Counted from the first letter of the stretch, positions 1 to 7,622 are shown. The stretch: 64,000 bases of DNA from Streptomyces fumigatiscleroticus (GCF_014647975.1 NZ_BMQF01000013.1:62001-126000); one strand, 5' to 3'. Numbers and translations are program-made. The notes: a model not told the origin generated them from the sequence alone.

Positions 1-1
1 G

Positions 2-625
2 GTGACCGGCCTGCTCCGTCCGGATCAGGGGACCGTCGAGGTCGTCGGGCACGACGTGTGGCGCGACCCGGTCCAGGTGAAGGCCCGGATCGGCGTGCTG
101 CCGGAAGGGCTCCGGCTCTTCGAGCGGCTGTCGGGACGTGAACTGCTCGGCTACACGGGCCGGTTGCGCGGTCTGCCCGGTGCCGAGGTCGACAAGCGCG
201 CCACCCAGCTGCTGGACGTCCTGGACCTGGCCGGCGCGCAGCACAAGCTCGTCGTCGACTACTCGACCGGCATGCGCAAGAAGATCGGGCTCGCGGCGGC
301 GCTGCTGCACAACCCCGAGGTGCTCTTCCTGGACGAGCCGTTCGAGGGCGTCGACCCCGTTTCCGCCCAGACCATCCGGGGCGTGCTGGAGCGCTACACC
401 GCCTCCGGCGCCACCGTCGTCTTCTCCTCCCATGTCATGGAGCTCGTGGAGTCGCTGTGCGACTGGGTGGCCGTCATGGCCGCCGGCCGTATCCGCGCCC
501 ACGGATCCCTCGCCGAGGTCCGCGGGGACGCGCCCTCCTTGCAGCGGGCCTTCCTCGAACTCGTCGGTGCCAACGGCCGGGACACCGTCTCCGACCTCGA
601 CTGGCTGGGCGGCGGGGCCCGGTGA
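2..625 (+). CDS. ABC transporter ATP-binding subunit (5' partial)
   Basis: This is the C-terminal two thirds of an ABC ATPase, cut by the window edge. The Walker A region is missing; the first visible residues (MTGLLRPDQGTVEV) normally follow it, so the GTG at 2 is an internal codon, not the start. Visible motifs are the signature-like YSTGMRKKIGLAAAL, Walker B VLFLDEP with a D-loop, and the switch histidine in SSHVMELVE. It should power the membrane subunit encoded next, whose GTG start overlaps this stop codon by 4 bp (GTGA), implying translational coupling. The substrate cannot be told from sequence; drug or lipid export is usual for this two-gene type. Confidence 0.93.
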   Translation: MTGLLRPDQGTVEVVGHDVWRDPVQVKARIGVLPEGLRLFERLSGRELLGYTGRLRGLPGAEVDKRATQLLDVLDLAGAQHKLVVDYSTGMRKKIGLAAALLHNPEVLFLDEPFEGVDPVSAQTIRGVLERYTASGATVVFSSHVMELVESLCDWVAVMAAGRIRAHGSLAEVRGDAPSLQRAFLELVGANGRDTVSDLDWLGGGAR

Positions 626-2211
626 GCGCCGAGATCACCCCGGTCGTCGTACGGCTGAAGCTGTCGCTGCTGCGCAACGGGCTGCGCCAGTCCGGCGGGC
701 GGCGGGCCGCCTACATCGCGTCGGCCGTCGTCACGCTGCTGTTCGCGGCGCTCCAGCTGCTCGGTCTGATCGCGCTGCGCGGGCACGCGCACGTGGAGTC
801 GCTGATCGTGCTGCTGGTGGCGGTGCTGGGGCTGGGCTGGGCGGTGATGCCGCTGTTCTTCCCCTCCGGCGACGAGACCCTGGACCCCACCCGGCTGGTG
901 ATGCTGCCGCTGCGGCCCCGGCCGCTGGTACGCGCCCTGCTCGCGGCCTCGCTGGTCGGGATCGGGCCGCTCTTCACGCTCTGCCTGTTCGCCGGTTCCG
1001 TGATCGCCGTCGCGCACGGCGCAGTCGCCTGGGCCGTCGGCGCCGTCGGCGTCGTCCTCGCGCTGCTGGTCTGCGTGGCGCTCGCGCGGGCCGTCGCCGC
1101 CGCCAACGTAGCGCTGCTGACCAGCCGCAAGGGACGGGACTTGGCGGTGCTGAGCGGGCTGGTCGTCGCGGTCGGTGCGCAGCTGGTCAACTTCGGGGCG
1201 CAGCGGCTCGGTTCTGCCGGGCTGGCGCAGCTGGACCCGGTGGCCGACGTGCTGCGGTGGGTGCCGCCCGCGTCGGCGATCGGCGCGGTGGACTCGGCGA
1301 GCGACGGGTCCTACGGCGTCGCCGCGGCGCAGCTCGCGACCGGCGTGGCGGCGCTGGTGGCGCTGCTCGCGGTGTGGGCGCGTCATCTGACACGGCTGAT
1401 GACCTCGCCCGACGGATCCACCCTCCAGGCCGCGGAGACGGCCGCCCGCGAGCGCACCTCCACGGGTCTGTCCCGGCTGCTGCCGGGGGGACGTACCGGC
1501 ACGGTGATGGAGCGCAGCCTGCGCTATGTGTGGCGCGACCCCAAGACCAAGGCGGCATGGGTGACCTCGCTGGCGATCGGCCTCATCGTGCCCGTGTTCA
1601 ACGCCTGGCAGGGCACCGGCTCGGTCTGGTTCGCCTGCTTCGCGGCCGGGATGCTCGGCATCCAGATGTACAACCAGTTCGGTCAGGACACGTCCGCGTT
1701 CTGGATGGTCGCGATGACCATCTCCGGCACCCGGGACGCCTATGCCGAGCTGCGCGCCCGGGCGCTGGCCCTGCTGGTGATCACCCTGCCGTACGCCACG
1801 CTCGTGACCGTGCTGACCACGGCGATGCTCGGCGACTGGCCGAAGCTGCCCGGGGCGCTGGGGCTGTCCTTCGCGCTGCTCGGGGCGATGCTGGCGACCG
1901 GCGCGTGGACCTCCGCCCGTTTCCCGTACTCCATCCCGCAGGAGGGCTACAAGAACGTCGCTCCCGGGCAGACCGGGCTCGCCTGGATCTCGATCTTCGG
2001 CGGCCTGGTCGCGGCCGCCCTGCTGTGCTCGCCCGTCATCGCGCTGGCCGTCTGGCTGAACGCGAGCGCGGACGGCGACCGGTGGGCCTGGCTGCTGCTG
2101 CCGGTGGGCGCGGGGTACGGGGCCGCGGTCACGGTGCTCGGCCTGCGGCTGGCCGCGCCCCGCACGGCGAGGCGGCTGCCGGAGATCCTGAGCGCGGTCA
2201 GCAAGGGATGA
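622..2211 (+). CDS. ABC transporter permease
   Basis: A 529-residue integral membrane protein, partner of the ATPase just upstream. It is mostly hydrophobic, with roughly ten to twelve membrane segments in two blocks (about residues 35-240 and 310-520) separated by a polar loop around residues 255-300 rich in T, E and R. The GTG at 622 was chosen because it forms a GTGA overlap with the upstream stop; earlier in-frame starts would run far into the ATPase gene. The layout fits large exporter permeases of actinobacteria. The gene ends 4 bp before the convergent hydrolase gene, so no terminator fits between them. Substrate unknown. Confidence 0.9.
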   Translation: MSAEITPVVVRLKLSLLRNGLRQSGGRRAAYIASAVVTLLFAALQLLGLIALRGHAHVESLIVLLVAVLGLGWAVMPLFFPSGDETLDPTRLVMLPLRPRPLVRALLAASLVGIGPLFTLCLFAGSVIAVAHGAVAWAVGAVGVVLALLVCVALARAVAAANVALLTSRKGRDLAVLSGLVVAVGAQLVNFGAQRLGSAGLAQLDPVADVLRWVPPASAIGAVDSASDGSYGVAAAQLATGVAALVALLAVWARHLTRLMTSPDGSTLQAAETAARERTSTGLSRLLPGGRTGTVMERSLRYVWRDPKTKAAWVTSLAIGLIVPVFNAWQGTGSVWFACFAAGMLGIQMYNQFGQDTSAFWMVAMTISGTRDAYAELRARALALLVITLPYATLVTVLTTAMLGDWPKLPGALGLSFALLGAMLATGAWTSARFPYSIPQEGYKNVAPGQTGLAWISIFGGLVAAALLCSPVIALAVWLNASADGDRWAWLLLPVGAGYGAAVTVLGLRLAAPRTARRLPEILSAVSKG

Positions 2212-2215
2212 GCCA

Positions 2216-3181
2216 CTACAGGCCGGTGCCGTACGTGCCGTCGCCCCTCGGGTCCCTGAGCAGGTCGTCCAGGAACGGCTCTATCGCGTTCCGCCAGGCC
2301 TGCGGCTGGTCGTAGTGGACGAGGTGACCGGCGTCGGAGACCTCCGCGTACCGGCCGCGGGGCAGGACGCGGACCATCTCCTGCGCCTCGGCACGGCCCA
2401 GCTCACCGTCGAGTCCGCGGACGACCAGGGTGGGGCACCGCACCGCGGCGAGCTCGTCCCAGTGCGCGTCGTAGACCCAGGTCTCGCGGGAACGGAGCAT
2501 CTGCTCCGGTTCGAAGACGGGCCGCCAGCCGTCCGACGACTCGGCCATCACCTCGGCGTAGAACTCGCCCCGGGCCGGGTTCGGCCGCTCCACCCACGGG
2601 TCGTCCTCGCCGAACCACTTGCGTACGTCGGCGAGCGTGGCGAACGGGACCGGCCAGGCGCGGAACCACTCGGCCCACTCGCGCTGCGAGGCGGCGCCGA
2701 GCGCGGAGGCCCGCATGTCGCAGATGACCAGACCGCGCACCAGGTCGGGCCGTTTGGCGGCGAGCTGCCAGGCGGTCAGCGCGCCCATGGCATGGCCGAT
2801 GACCACGGCCGGGGCGAGCCCGAGCTGTTCCAGGGCGGCCTCGGCGTCCTCCACATAGGCCTCCCGGGTGAAGGACGCCTGAGGGGGCTTGTCGCTCCGG
2901 CCGTGACCGCGCTGGTCGAGGGCGACCGCGCGGTAGCGGGCGGAGAGCCAGCGGGCGGTGGAGGCCCAGTGGGAGGCCCGGCCCATCAGACCGTGCAGTA
3001 ACAGCACGCCCGGGGAACGCTCGTCGTCACCGGGAACGGCCGGGTGCGGCAGCATGCCGTCCGGCGCGTCCGCCGGGTGTTCCGTCCCGTCCTGCGCCGG
3101 GTCGGTCTTGGGCGGATCGCCGAACTCCCAGGCCGCCAGGCGTACGCCGCCCGCCCCGGTCACGTCGATGCGTCGCGCCAT
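2216..3181 (-). CDS. alpha/beta-hydrolase-fold protein lacking the nucleophile serine
   Basis: A 321-residue alpha/beta-hydrolase. Family landmarks are present: the oxyanion HG motif (LLHGLMG, about residues 61-67), DQRGHGRSDKPP after strand 4, and a C-terminal acid/His region (VVRGLDGELG; SDAGHLVHYD with His about 286). The nucleophile elbow reads VIGHAMGA, so the usual GxSxG serine is Ala131. Unless another residue substitutes, it should not be a classical serine hydrolase; it may be a binding protein or use another mechanism. The start is ATG at 3181; upstream in-frame codons are low-complexity and not family-like. It converges on the ABC permease gene, and its long upstream region holds palindromes noted separately. 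Confidence 0.85.
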   Translation of the reverse strand: MARRIDVTGAGGVRLAAWEFGDPPKTDPAQDGTEHPADAPDGMLPHPAVPGDDERSPGVLLLHGLMGRASHWASTARWLSARYRAVALDQRGHGRSDKPPQASFTREAYVEDAEAALEQLGLAPAVVIGHAMGALTAWQLAAKRPDLVRGLVICDMRASALGAASQREWAEWFRAWPVPFATLADVRKWFGEDDPWVERPNPARGEFYAEVMAESSDGWRPVFEPEQMLRSRETWVYDAHWDELAAVRCPTLVVRGLDGELGRAEAQEMVRVLPRGRYAEVSDAGHLVHYDQPQAWRNAIEPFLDDLLRDPRGDGTYGTGL

Positions 3182-3387
3182 AGGTCCTGGCACCCCCCAA
3201 GCTCCGCTCGGACCGCCCGCTCCCGCTCGAGCCGCCAGTCCTGTGAACCATGTCCGTCTGCCGTACCCGCCGTCGTACCGCTGTCGTGCCGCTCCCACGC
3301 CGGCCGCTCGCCGTGTCCCGGTGGATCCGGCCAGTGCACATGTCACAGAACGCGTCCGGCGAAACCGTCACTCGCAGGCTATCGAAT

Positions 3388-3403
3388 GCATATTCGAAAA
3401 TGC
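3388..3403. promoter_or_regulatory. near-palindrome, possible operator
   Basis: GCATATTCGAAAATGC matches its own reverse complement at 14 of 16 positions and sits in an unusually AT-rich patch about 207 bp upstream of the hydrolase start. Its spacing and symmetry resemble a dimeric repressor site. No regulator is identified. Confidence 0.35.
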
Positions 3404-3563
3404 TCCGCCGGCGAGCAACACCCCTCGTTCGAGTGACCCCCCTCGGGGATTGGCCGCCGTCGCCGAGGGGAGATCTCCAGCAGGAGGCGGACCGACCGGG
3501 GAAACCGGTCCGCGGGGATTGACCCTGAGAGCTCGGGGCTCCGGGTCAGCACAGGGGAGGACA

Positions 3564-3591
3564 GGCCCCGGCGCCCTGCGGCGCCGGGGCC
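3564..3591. terminator. perfect GC stem-loop in the intergenic region
   Basis: The arms GGCCCCGGCGCC and GGCGCCGGGGCC pair perfectly over 12 bp around the loop CTGC. There is no following T tract, which is common in Streptomyces terminators. No gene ends directly beside it, so it may end an unannotated transcript or stop antisense read-through. Confidence 0.45.
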
Positions 3592-3934
3592 CACGACGTC
3601 TGTGCGGCACATCCGCCCCGCCCCCTTCCCCGGCCGGGGCGACATCGCTGTCGTACCGCGGCCCCGGAGTCTCAGGTCATATGCCTCTTGCGACAGCCTT
3701 GCACGGGAAACGTCCGAGCGCTGCAATTTCACGCACTGAATCTTGAAGTCAACACATCCGGAGCGAGTCCGCAACCACCTCGTCAGCCACAGAGCCAACA
3801 CGCTGACCTGGCGCTTTCACAGTGCCGCATCAGACCGGTCCGATCGTGCGGCGCGGGGCCGCCGGTCAACGGGGCAGGTCCGGGAAAGGACCGCCGAAGG
3901 GCAGGGCACCTTGCCAGCGGCATGCCGGGCCGGA

Positions 3935-3955
3935 CCGCCGGGTGCCCCCCGGCGG
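3935..3955 (-). terminator. terminator of dmdR1
   Basis: An 8-bp stem (CCGCCGGG with CCCGGCGG, loop TGCCC) lies directly after the dmdR1 stop codon on its strand. Confidence 0.55.
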
Positions 3956-3962
3956 GCGGGGC

Positions 3963-4655
3963 TCAGCGCTTGGCGACGAACACGTGGGAGGCGACGTCCG
4001 ACTCCAGCTCGGCGGCCTCACCGCTGCTGCCGACCAGCACGCCGGCGGCCGACTCCGTCACGCTCACCACCGAGCCGGGCTGGACGCCCGCCCGGCGCAG
4101 CGTGTACATCAGCTGCGCGTCCGTCTGGATCGGCTCGCCGATACGGCGCACGACGACCGTCTTGCCCTCGGGGCCCGGGTCGAGATCGGCGAGCGACACC
4201 ATGCCCTCGTCCAGGAACGGGTCGGCGCCGTCCTTCTCGCCCAGCTCCTCCAGGCCCGGGATCGGGTTGCCGTACGGCGACTCGGTCGGGTGCCGCAGCA
4301 GCTCCAGCACACGGCGCTCGACGGCCTCGCTCATCACGTGCTCCCAGCGGCAGGCCTCGGCGTGCACCTGCTCCCACTCCAGGCCGATCACGTCGACGAG
4401 AAGGCACTCGGCCAGGCGGTGCTTGCGCATCACGCGCGTGGCCAGCCGGCGGCCCTCGTCGGTGAGCTCCAGGTGCCGGTCCGCGGCGACCGACAGCAGG
4501 CCGTCGCGCTCCATGCGCGCCACCGTCTGGCTCACCGTCGGCCCGCTCTGGTCGAGCCGCTCGGCGATCCGGGCGCGCATGGGGACCACACCTTCCTCCT
4601 CCAGCTCGAGGATGGTGCGGAGATACATCTCCGTGGTGTCGATCAGTCCGGACAT
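3963..4655 (-). CDS. dmdR1: DtxR/IdeR-family iron-dependent repressor
   Basis: A 230-residue metal-dependent repressor that in this family binds DNA with Fe(II) and represses siderophore and iron-uptake genes. The N-terminus (LVDTTEMYLRTI-like) and recognition helix region (DQSGPTVSQTVARMERDGLL, about residues 35-54) closely match mycobacterial IdeR. The metal and dimerisation segment HRLAECLLVDVIG / HAEACRWEHVMSE (about 79-108) carries the expected Cys, Glu and His ligands. An SH3-like C-terminal domain (about 150-230) is present. In S. coelicolor the orthologue DmdR1 is the main iron regulator, and an antiparallel gene adm has been reported over it; long antisense frames also exist here. 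No iron box (TTAGGTTAG-like) was found upstream. Confidence 0.93.
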   Translation of the reverse strand: MSGLIDTTEMYLRTILELEEEGVVPMRARIAERLDQSGPTVSQTVARMERDGLLSVAADRHLELTDEGRRLATRVMRKHRLAECLLVDVIGLEWEQVHAEACRWEHVMSEAVERRVLELLRHPTESPYGNPIPGLEELGEKDGADPFLDEGMVSLADLDPGPEGKTVVVRRIGEPIQTDAQLMYTLRRAGVQPGSVVSVTESAAGVLVGSSGEAAELESDVASHVFVAKR

Positions 4656-4831
4656 ACGTGCCCCTCGATGAAATCTGCCGGGAGCCCGGCGGCTCTCCGG
4701 CGCGTGCGCTGGCCCTGGATTTCAATTCTGACGCATACCGCTGGCAACCGTGCCTCGCCGTTGTTCCAGGGCTGTTTCCGGTCCCCACGGGCACCGGGCG
4801 CGGCAAGGGCCCGGGCCCTTCCGCGGCCGTA

Positions 4832-4861
4832 TTGACACGGCAGTGGTCCAGACCGCACCGT
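4832..4861 (+). promoter_or_regulatory. promoter with a DasR-type (dre) site before the SIS-domain gene
   Basis: A consensus -35 TTGACA lies at 4832-4837. Just after it, AGTGGTCCAGACCGCA (4842-4857) matches the known DasR responsive element AGTGGTCTAGACCACT at 13 of 16 positions. The site falls between the -35 and the expected -10 (about 4855-4861), a position suited to repression. DasR is the GlcNAc/aminosugar regulator of Streptomyces, which fits the phosphosugar gene that follows at 4896. Confidence 0.6.
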
Positions 4862-4895
4862 GATCCGCGACACAGCCACACCGAAGGGGCCCCGC

Positions 4896-5651
4896 ATGAG
4901 CGACCGCAAGCCGGCCGGCCAGTTCCTCGACGCGGCGATCGGGCTGCTGCACCGCGTCCGCGACGAGGAGGCGGACGCCATCGAGGCCGCCGGCACGCTG
5001 CTGGCCGACACCGTCGCCGCGGGCGGCCGTCTCTTCGCCTTCGGCGCCGGGCACTCCTCCCTCGCCGCGCAGGACGTCGTCTACCGCGCCGGCGGGCTCG
5101 CTCTGATGAACCTGCTCGCCGTCCCCGGTGTCGTCGGCGTCGACGTGATGCCCGCCACGCTCGGCTCCGCGCTGGAGCGCGTCGACGGCCTGGCCGGCGC
5201 GGTCCTGGACTCCTCCCCGCTCCGCGCGGGCGACGCACTGGTGATCGTCTCGCTGTCCGGGCGCAACGCGCTGCCCGTCGAGATGGCCCTGAACGCCCGC
5301 GCCCTGGGCATCAAGGTCATCGGCGTGACCTCGGTGGCCTACGCCTCACAGACCACGTCCCGGCATGTCTCGGGGACGTTCCTGAAGGACCACTGCGACA
5401 TCGTCCTCGACTCCAAGATCGCGGTCGGGGACGCCGAGCTCACCCTGGACACCGTCCCCGTCCCGTTCGCCCCGGCCTCCACGGTCGTCACCACGGCGCT
5501 GCTCCAGGCCGTGCTGGCCACCACGGCCGGTGTCCTCGCCGACCGCGGCATCGAGCCCCCGCTGCTGCGCTCCGGCAACGTGGACGGCGGCCACGACCAC
5601 AACGGCCGCGTGCTGGAGCAGTACCGGGACCGGATCTTCTACCGGCACTGA
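4896..5651 (+). CDS. nagS: SIS-domain phosphosugar-binding protein (NagS-like)
   Basis: A 251-residue UPF0309-type sugar isomerase (SIS) protein. The SIS fold shows as GGRLFAFGAGHSSLAAQD (about residues 38-55, phosphate-binding Ser loop) and DALVIVSLSGRNALPVEMAL (about 110-129). The C-terminus GNVDGGHDHNGRVLEQYRDRIFYRH is typical of this subgroup. The ATG at 4896 follows the RBS-like GAAGGGG. From memory, the S. coelicolor orthologue has been called NagS and linked to aminosugar toxicity and GlcNAc-6-phosphate conversion; the symbol rests on that recollection and on the DasR-like site in its promoter. It is divergent from dmdR1. Confidence 0.85.
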   Translation: MSDRKPAGQFLDAAIGLLHRVRDEEADAIEAAGTLLADTVAAGGRLFAFGAGHSSLAAQDVVYRAGGLALMNLLAVPGVVGVDVMPATLGSALERVDGLAGAVLDSSPLRAGDALVIVSLSGRNALPVEMALNARALGIKVIGVTSVAYASQTTSRHVSGTFLKDHCDIVLDSKIAVGDAELTLDTVPVPFAPASTVVTTALLQAVLATTAGVLADRGIEPPLLRSGNVDGGHDHNGRVLEQYRDRIFYRH

Positions 5652-5655
5652 CGGG

Positions 5656-7053
5656 CTACCGTCCGTCCAGCGCCCCGGCCAGATCCAGGGCCGCGGCGAT
5701 CCGCACGGCCACGTCCTCCGCGTACACCGCGTCCGAGCGCTCGAACGGGCTCCGTCCGGCGCCGCGCAGAAACGTGACGACCCCGAACGAGCGTCCCCGG
5801 CTGCGCAGCACCGCGCACAGGGCGTGCACCGCGTCCTGGGGCCACTGCCGCGCCAGGGCCCACTGGCGCACCTCGCCGGCCGGCACCGCGCCGGCGCTGG
5901 CCCGCACCGAACCGGCCCGCTCCACGCACTGGAGCGCCGGATGGCCCTCGTCGTAGCGGACGGGCAGCCCGGCCGCACCGGTCAGCAGGCTCGGGCCCGG
6001 CGAGCCGGAGGGCGTGGCGGCGACCCGGACCAGGCGCAGGGGCTGCGCCGGGTCCGCGTCGGCCGGCGCGCCGCCCGCCACCCGGTCGATCAGCGCGTGG
6101 TCGGCGAAGCCGGCGAGCGCGTAGTCCAGGTGGACGGTGGCCGCCTCGGCCGGGTCCTCGCACTCGGCCGCCGCCCGCGCCGCCCGGTGCAGCTGGTTGG
6201 CGCGGAACCGCAGCAGCGCCGCCTCCTGCTCGCCCTGCCTGGTCTCGGTCACGTCCCGGAACAGCCAGCCGACGCCCAGCGGCACCGGCTCCTCCGCCAG
6301 CGGCGACGCCAGCCGCAGGAATCCGCTGCGCCAGCACCGCCGCCGCTCGCCCTCCGGGGTGCGCACGCTCACCCAGATCTCGGCGGGGGCGGGCGGCGCG
6401 CCCTCCGCCAGCACATGGGTCAGCGCGCTCTCCAGCTCCTCGACGCCCTGGGAGAGCAGTTCCCCGAGCGGCCGGCCCAGCACGGAGGTGCGTCCGGTGC
6501 CCAGCGCCCGCGCGGCGTACGCGTTGACGACGGCCGGCCGAAGATCGGCGTCGACGAGTACGACGCCCCAGCTCGCGTCCTCGAACAGGGCCTCGCTCAG
6601 CGCGATGGAGCGCTCCAGGTCGATCTGCGCGTGCACCTCGCTGAAGGCGCAGTAGACGCCCGCCGGTTTTCCGTCGGGCCCGGGCACGGCCGCGGACTGG
6701 GTGCGCACCAGCACCCGCCCGCCGTCCTTCGTCAGCAGGGCGAACTCGTGCACCTGGCGTCCCGGGCCGTGCATGGCGCCCAGCAGCCGTCCCTCGACCT
6801 CCTCGGCGTCCGCGCTGCGCACGGCCCAGCCGCTGAGCCCGTGCCGCCCCACGGCCTCGGCCGCGCTCCAGCCCAGGATCCGCTCCGCCTCCCGGTTCCA
6901 GTGGGTGACGACCCCGTCCGCGTCGAAGGCGCACAGCGCCGCGTCCATCCCGTCCAGGAGCGCGGCGAGCAGGTCGCCGCCCTCCCGCTCGGGCTGCGCC
7001 GGCTCGTCCGGCCCCAGCTCGTCGGTGGCCCCACTACGCCGGGATGCACTCAC
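5656..7053 (-). CDS. PAS/GAF-domain sensor protein
   Basis: A 465-residue soluble protein with two PAS domains (about residues 28-140 and 155-275; motifs DGVVTHWNREAERILGW, ADLRPAVVNAYAARALG) and a GAF-like C-terminal half (about 285-460). No histidine kinase, GGDEF, EAL or PP2C output domain is visible, so it is a sensor without a recognisable output; a partner protein or a degenerate phosphatase is possible. It starts at ATG 7053 and ends 5 bp from the convergent SIS gene. An AT-rich stretch around 7090-7130 probably carries its promoter, and a 13-bp palindrome (7154-7166) lies further upstream. Confidence 0.82.
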   Translation of the reverse strand: MSASRRSGATDELGPDEPAQPEREGGDLLAALLDGMDAALCAFDADGVVTHWNREAERILGWSAAEAVGRHGLSGWAVRSADAEEVEGRLLGAMHGPGRQVHEFALLTKDGGRVLVRTQSAAVPGPDGKPAGVYCAFSEVHAQIDLERSIALSEALFEDASWGVVLVDADLRPAVVNAYAARALGTGRTSVLGRPLGELLSQGVEELESALTHVLAEGAPPAPAEIWVSVRTPEGERRRCWRSGFLRLASPLAEEPVPLGVGWLFRDVTETRQGEQEAALLRFRANQLHRAARAAAECEDPAEAATVHLDYALAGFADHALIDRVAGGAPADADPAQPLRLVRVAATPSGSPGPSLLTGAAGLPVRYDEGHPALQCVERAGSVRASAGAVPAGEVRQWALARQWPQDAVHALCAVLRSRGRSFGVVTFLRGAGRSPFERSDAVYAEDVAVRIAAALDLAGALDGR

Positions 7054-7153
7054 CTGAACCCCCTACAGGCTGTGTCCGCCGTACGGCACGTCGATTCGCT
7101 CACCAACAATCATTCAACTCGAACGTGACGCAGCACACACCGGGTTCTCGCAA

Positions 7154-7166
7154 GATTGCGGCAATC
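7154..7166. promoter_or_regulatory. 13-bp palindrome upstream of the PAS gene
   Basis: GATTGCGGCAATC has perfect 6-bp arms around one central base. It lies about 100 bp upstream of the PAS protein start and just past the GNAT remnant. It may be a regulator site; no regulator is assigned. Confidence 0.3.
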
Positions 7167-7198
7167 GTTGTACGGCGGACCTCCGGCACGGCACGTCC

Positions 7199-7357
7199 CT
7201 ACCGTCCCGGCGAGGTCAGGCGCAGATCGGCCCACTCGCCGCGCTCACCGGGCAGGACGTACCGCTCGTGCTCGGCGAAGCCGCGTGCCCCGGCGAACCG
7301 CAGCCCCTCGATGTCGGCCGCGAGCAGGACGGTCTCGATCACCTCGGCGCCCAGCAC
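7199..7357 (-). pseudogene. remnant of a GNAT acetyltransferase C-terminus
   Basis: About 53 codons on the minus strand resemble the last part of a GNAT N-acetyltransferase: an AEVIETVLLAADIEGLRFA segment, then GFAEHERYVLPGE and a final WADLRLT. The acetyl-CoA-binding and N-terminal parts are absent; upstream of about 7357 the frame changes to sequence with no family resemblance, which instead holds a plus-strand promoter and mini-gene. It looks like a 5'-deleted gene rather than a functional one. Confidence 0.6.
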
Positions 7358-7376
7358 GCGCGCGGAAAAAAAGCGG

Positions 7377-7405
7377 TTGATCGCCGCCCGAACGCTTCCT
7401 AAGGT
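7377..7405 (+). promoter_or_regulatory. promoter of the short transcription unit
   Basis: The -35 TTGATC (7377-7382) and -10 TAAGGT (7400-7405) are separated by 17 bp. Transcription should begin around 7412, about 27 nt before the ATG at 7439. The strong Shine-Dalgarno GGGAGGTGG follows at 7422-7430. Confidence 0.55.
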
Positions 7406-7438
7406 GTGGGCTACACGAGAAGGGAGGTGGTTCGGCAG

Positions 7439-7477
7439 ATGTATGGAAACCGGACGCGTGAGGTGGCTGCGGGCTAG
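7439..7477 (+). CDS. 12-residue peptide ORF (MYGNRTREVAAG)
   Basis: A 12-codon frame starting with ATG at 7439, 8 nt after the strong Shine-Dalgarno AGGGAGGTGG and preceded by a good -35/-10 pair. No protein-coding gene follows it on this strand; the transcript would run into the large 13-bp stem-loop at 7559-7615. The set of promoter, RBS, tiny ORF and terminator suggests a very short mRNA or a dual-function small RNA. I do not recognise a named family for the peptide. It might instead be a leader peptide whose downstream gene has been lost. Confidence 0.5.
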   Translation: MYGNRTREVAAG

Positions 7478-7558
7478 CGGCCCGACACCACACCCAGTGC
7501 GGTGCCGGACCAGCACGTGAGAGAAGCGTGCAGCCGGCCCAATCCCAAGCAGTCACCC

Positions 7559-7615
7559 GACCCGCGAGCTGCCGGTACGTCCGGCCGGCCCTCCTGGAGG
7601 ACCAGCTCGCGGGTC
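7559..7615. terminator. large stem-loop, probable bidirectional terminator
   Basis: GACCCGCGAGCTG (7559-7571) and CAGCTCGCGGGTC (7603-7615) are perfect 13-bp inverted repeats around a 31-nt GC-rich loop. It lies 8 bp beyond the citrate synthase stop on the minus strand and ends the 12-codon transcription unit on the plus strand. Confidence 0.65.
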
Positions 7616-7622
7616 GTCTGCG

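Larger units (their letters stand above)
3182..3962. other. intergenic region, about 780 bp, no convincing gene
   Basis: This lies between the hydrolase start and the dmdR1 stop. Open frames here have unbiased codon use and no recognisable domains. It contains a 16-bp near-palindrome (3388-3403) in a locally AT-rich patch, a small hairpin near 3493-3508, a perfect 12-bp stem with a 4-nt loop (3564-3591), and the dmdR1 terminator (3935-3955). Confidence 0.6.

Noticed and set aside
138..2315. A long Arg/Ala/Ser-rich plus-strand frame over the ABC genes
   Set aside because: It lies out of frame with two genes having clear ABC motifs and has typical shadow composition.
4656..4831. Possible iron box controlling dmdR1
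   Set aside because: No 19-bp TTAGGTTAGGCT-like palindrome was found between dmdR1 and the SIS gene.
5530..7128. A 532-codon plus-strand frame opposite the PAS gene
   Set aside because: It is antisense to a protein with clear PAS domains, and the peptide is low in hydrophobic residues and rich in Arg and Gln.
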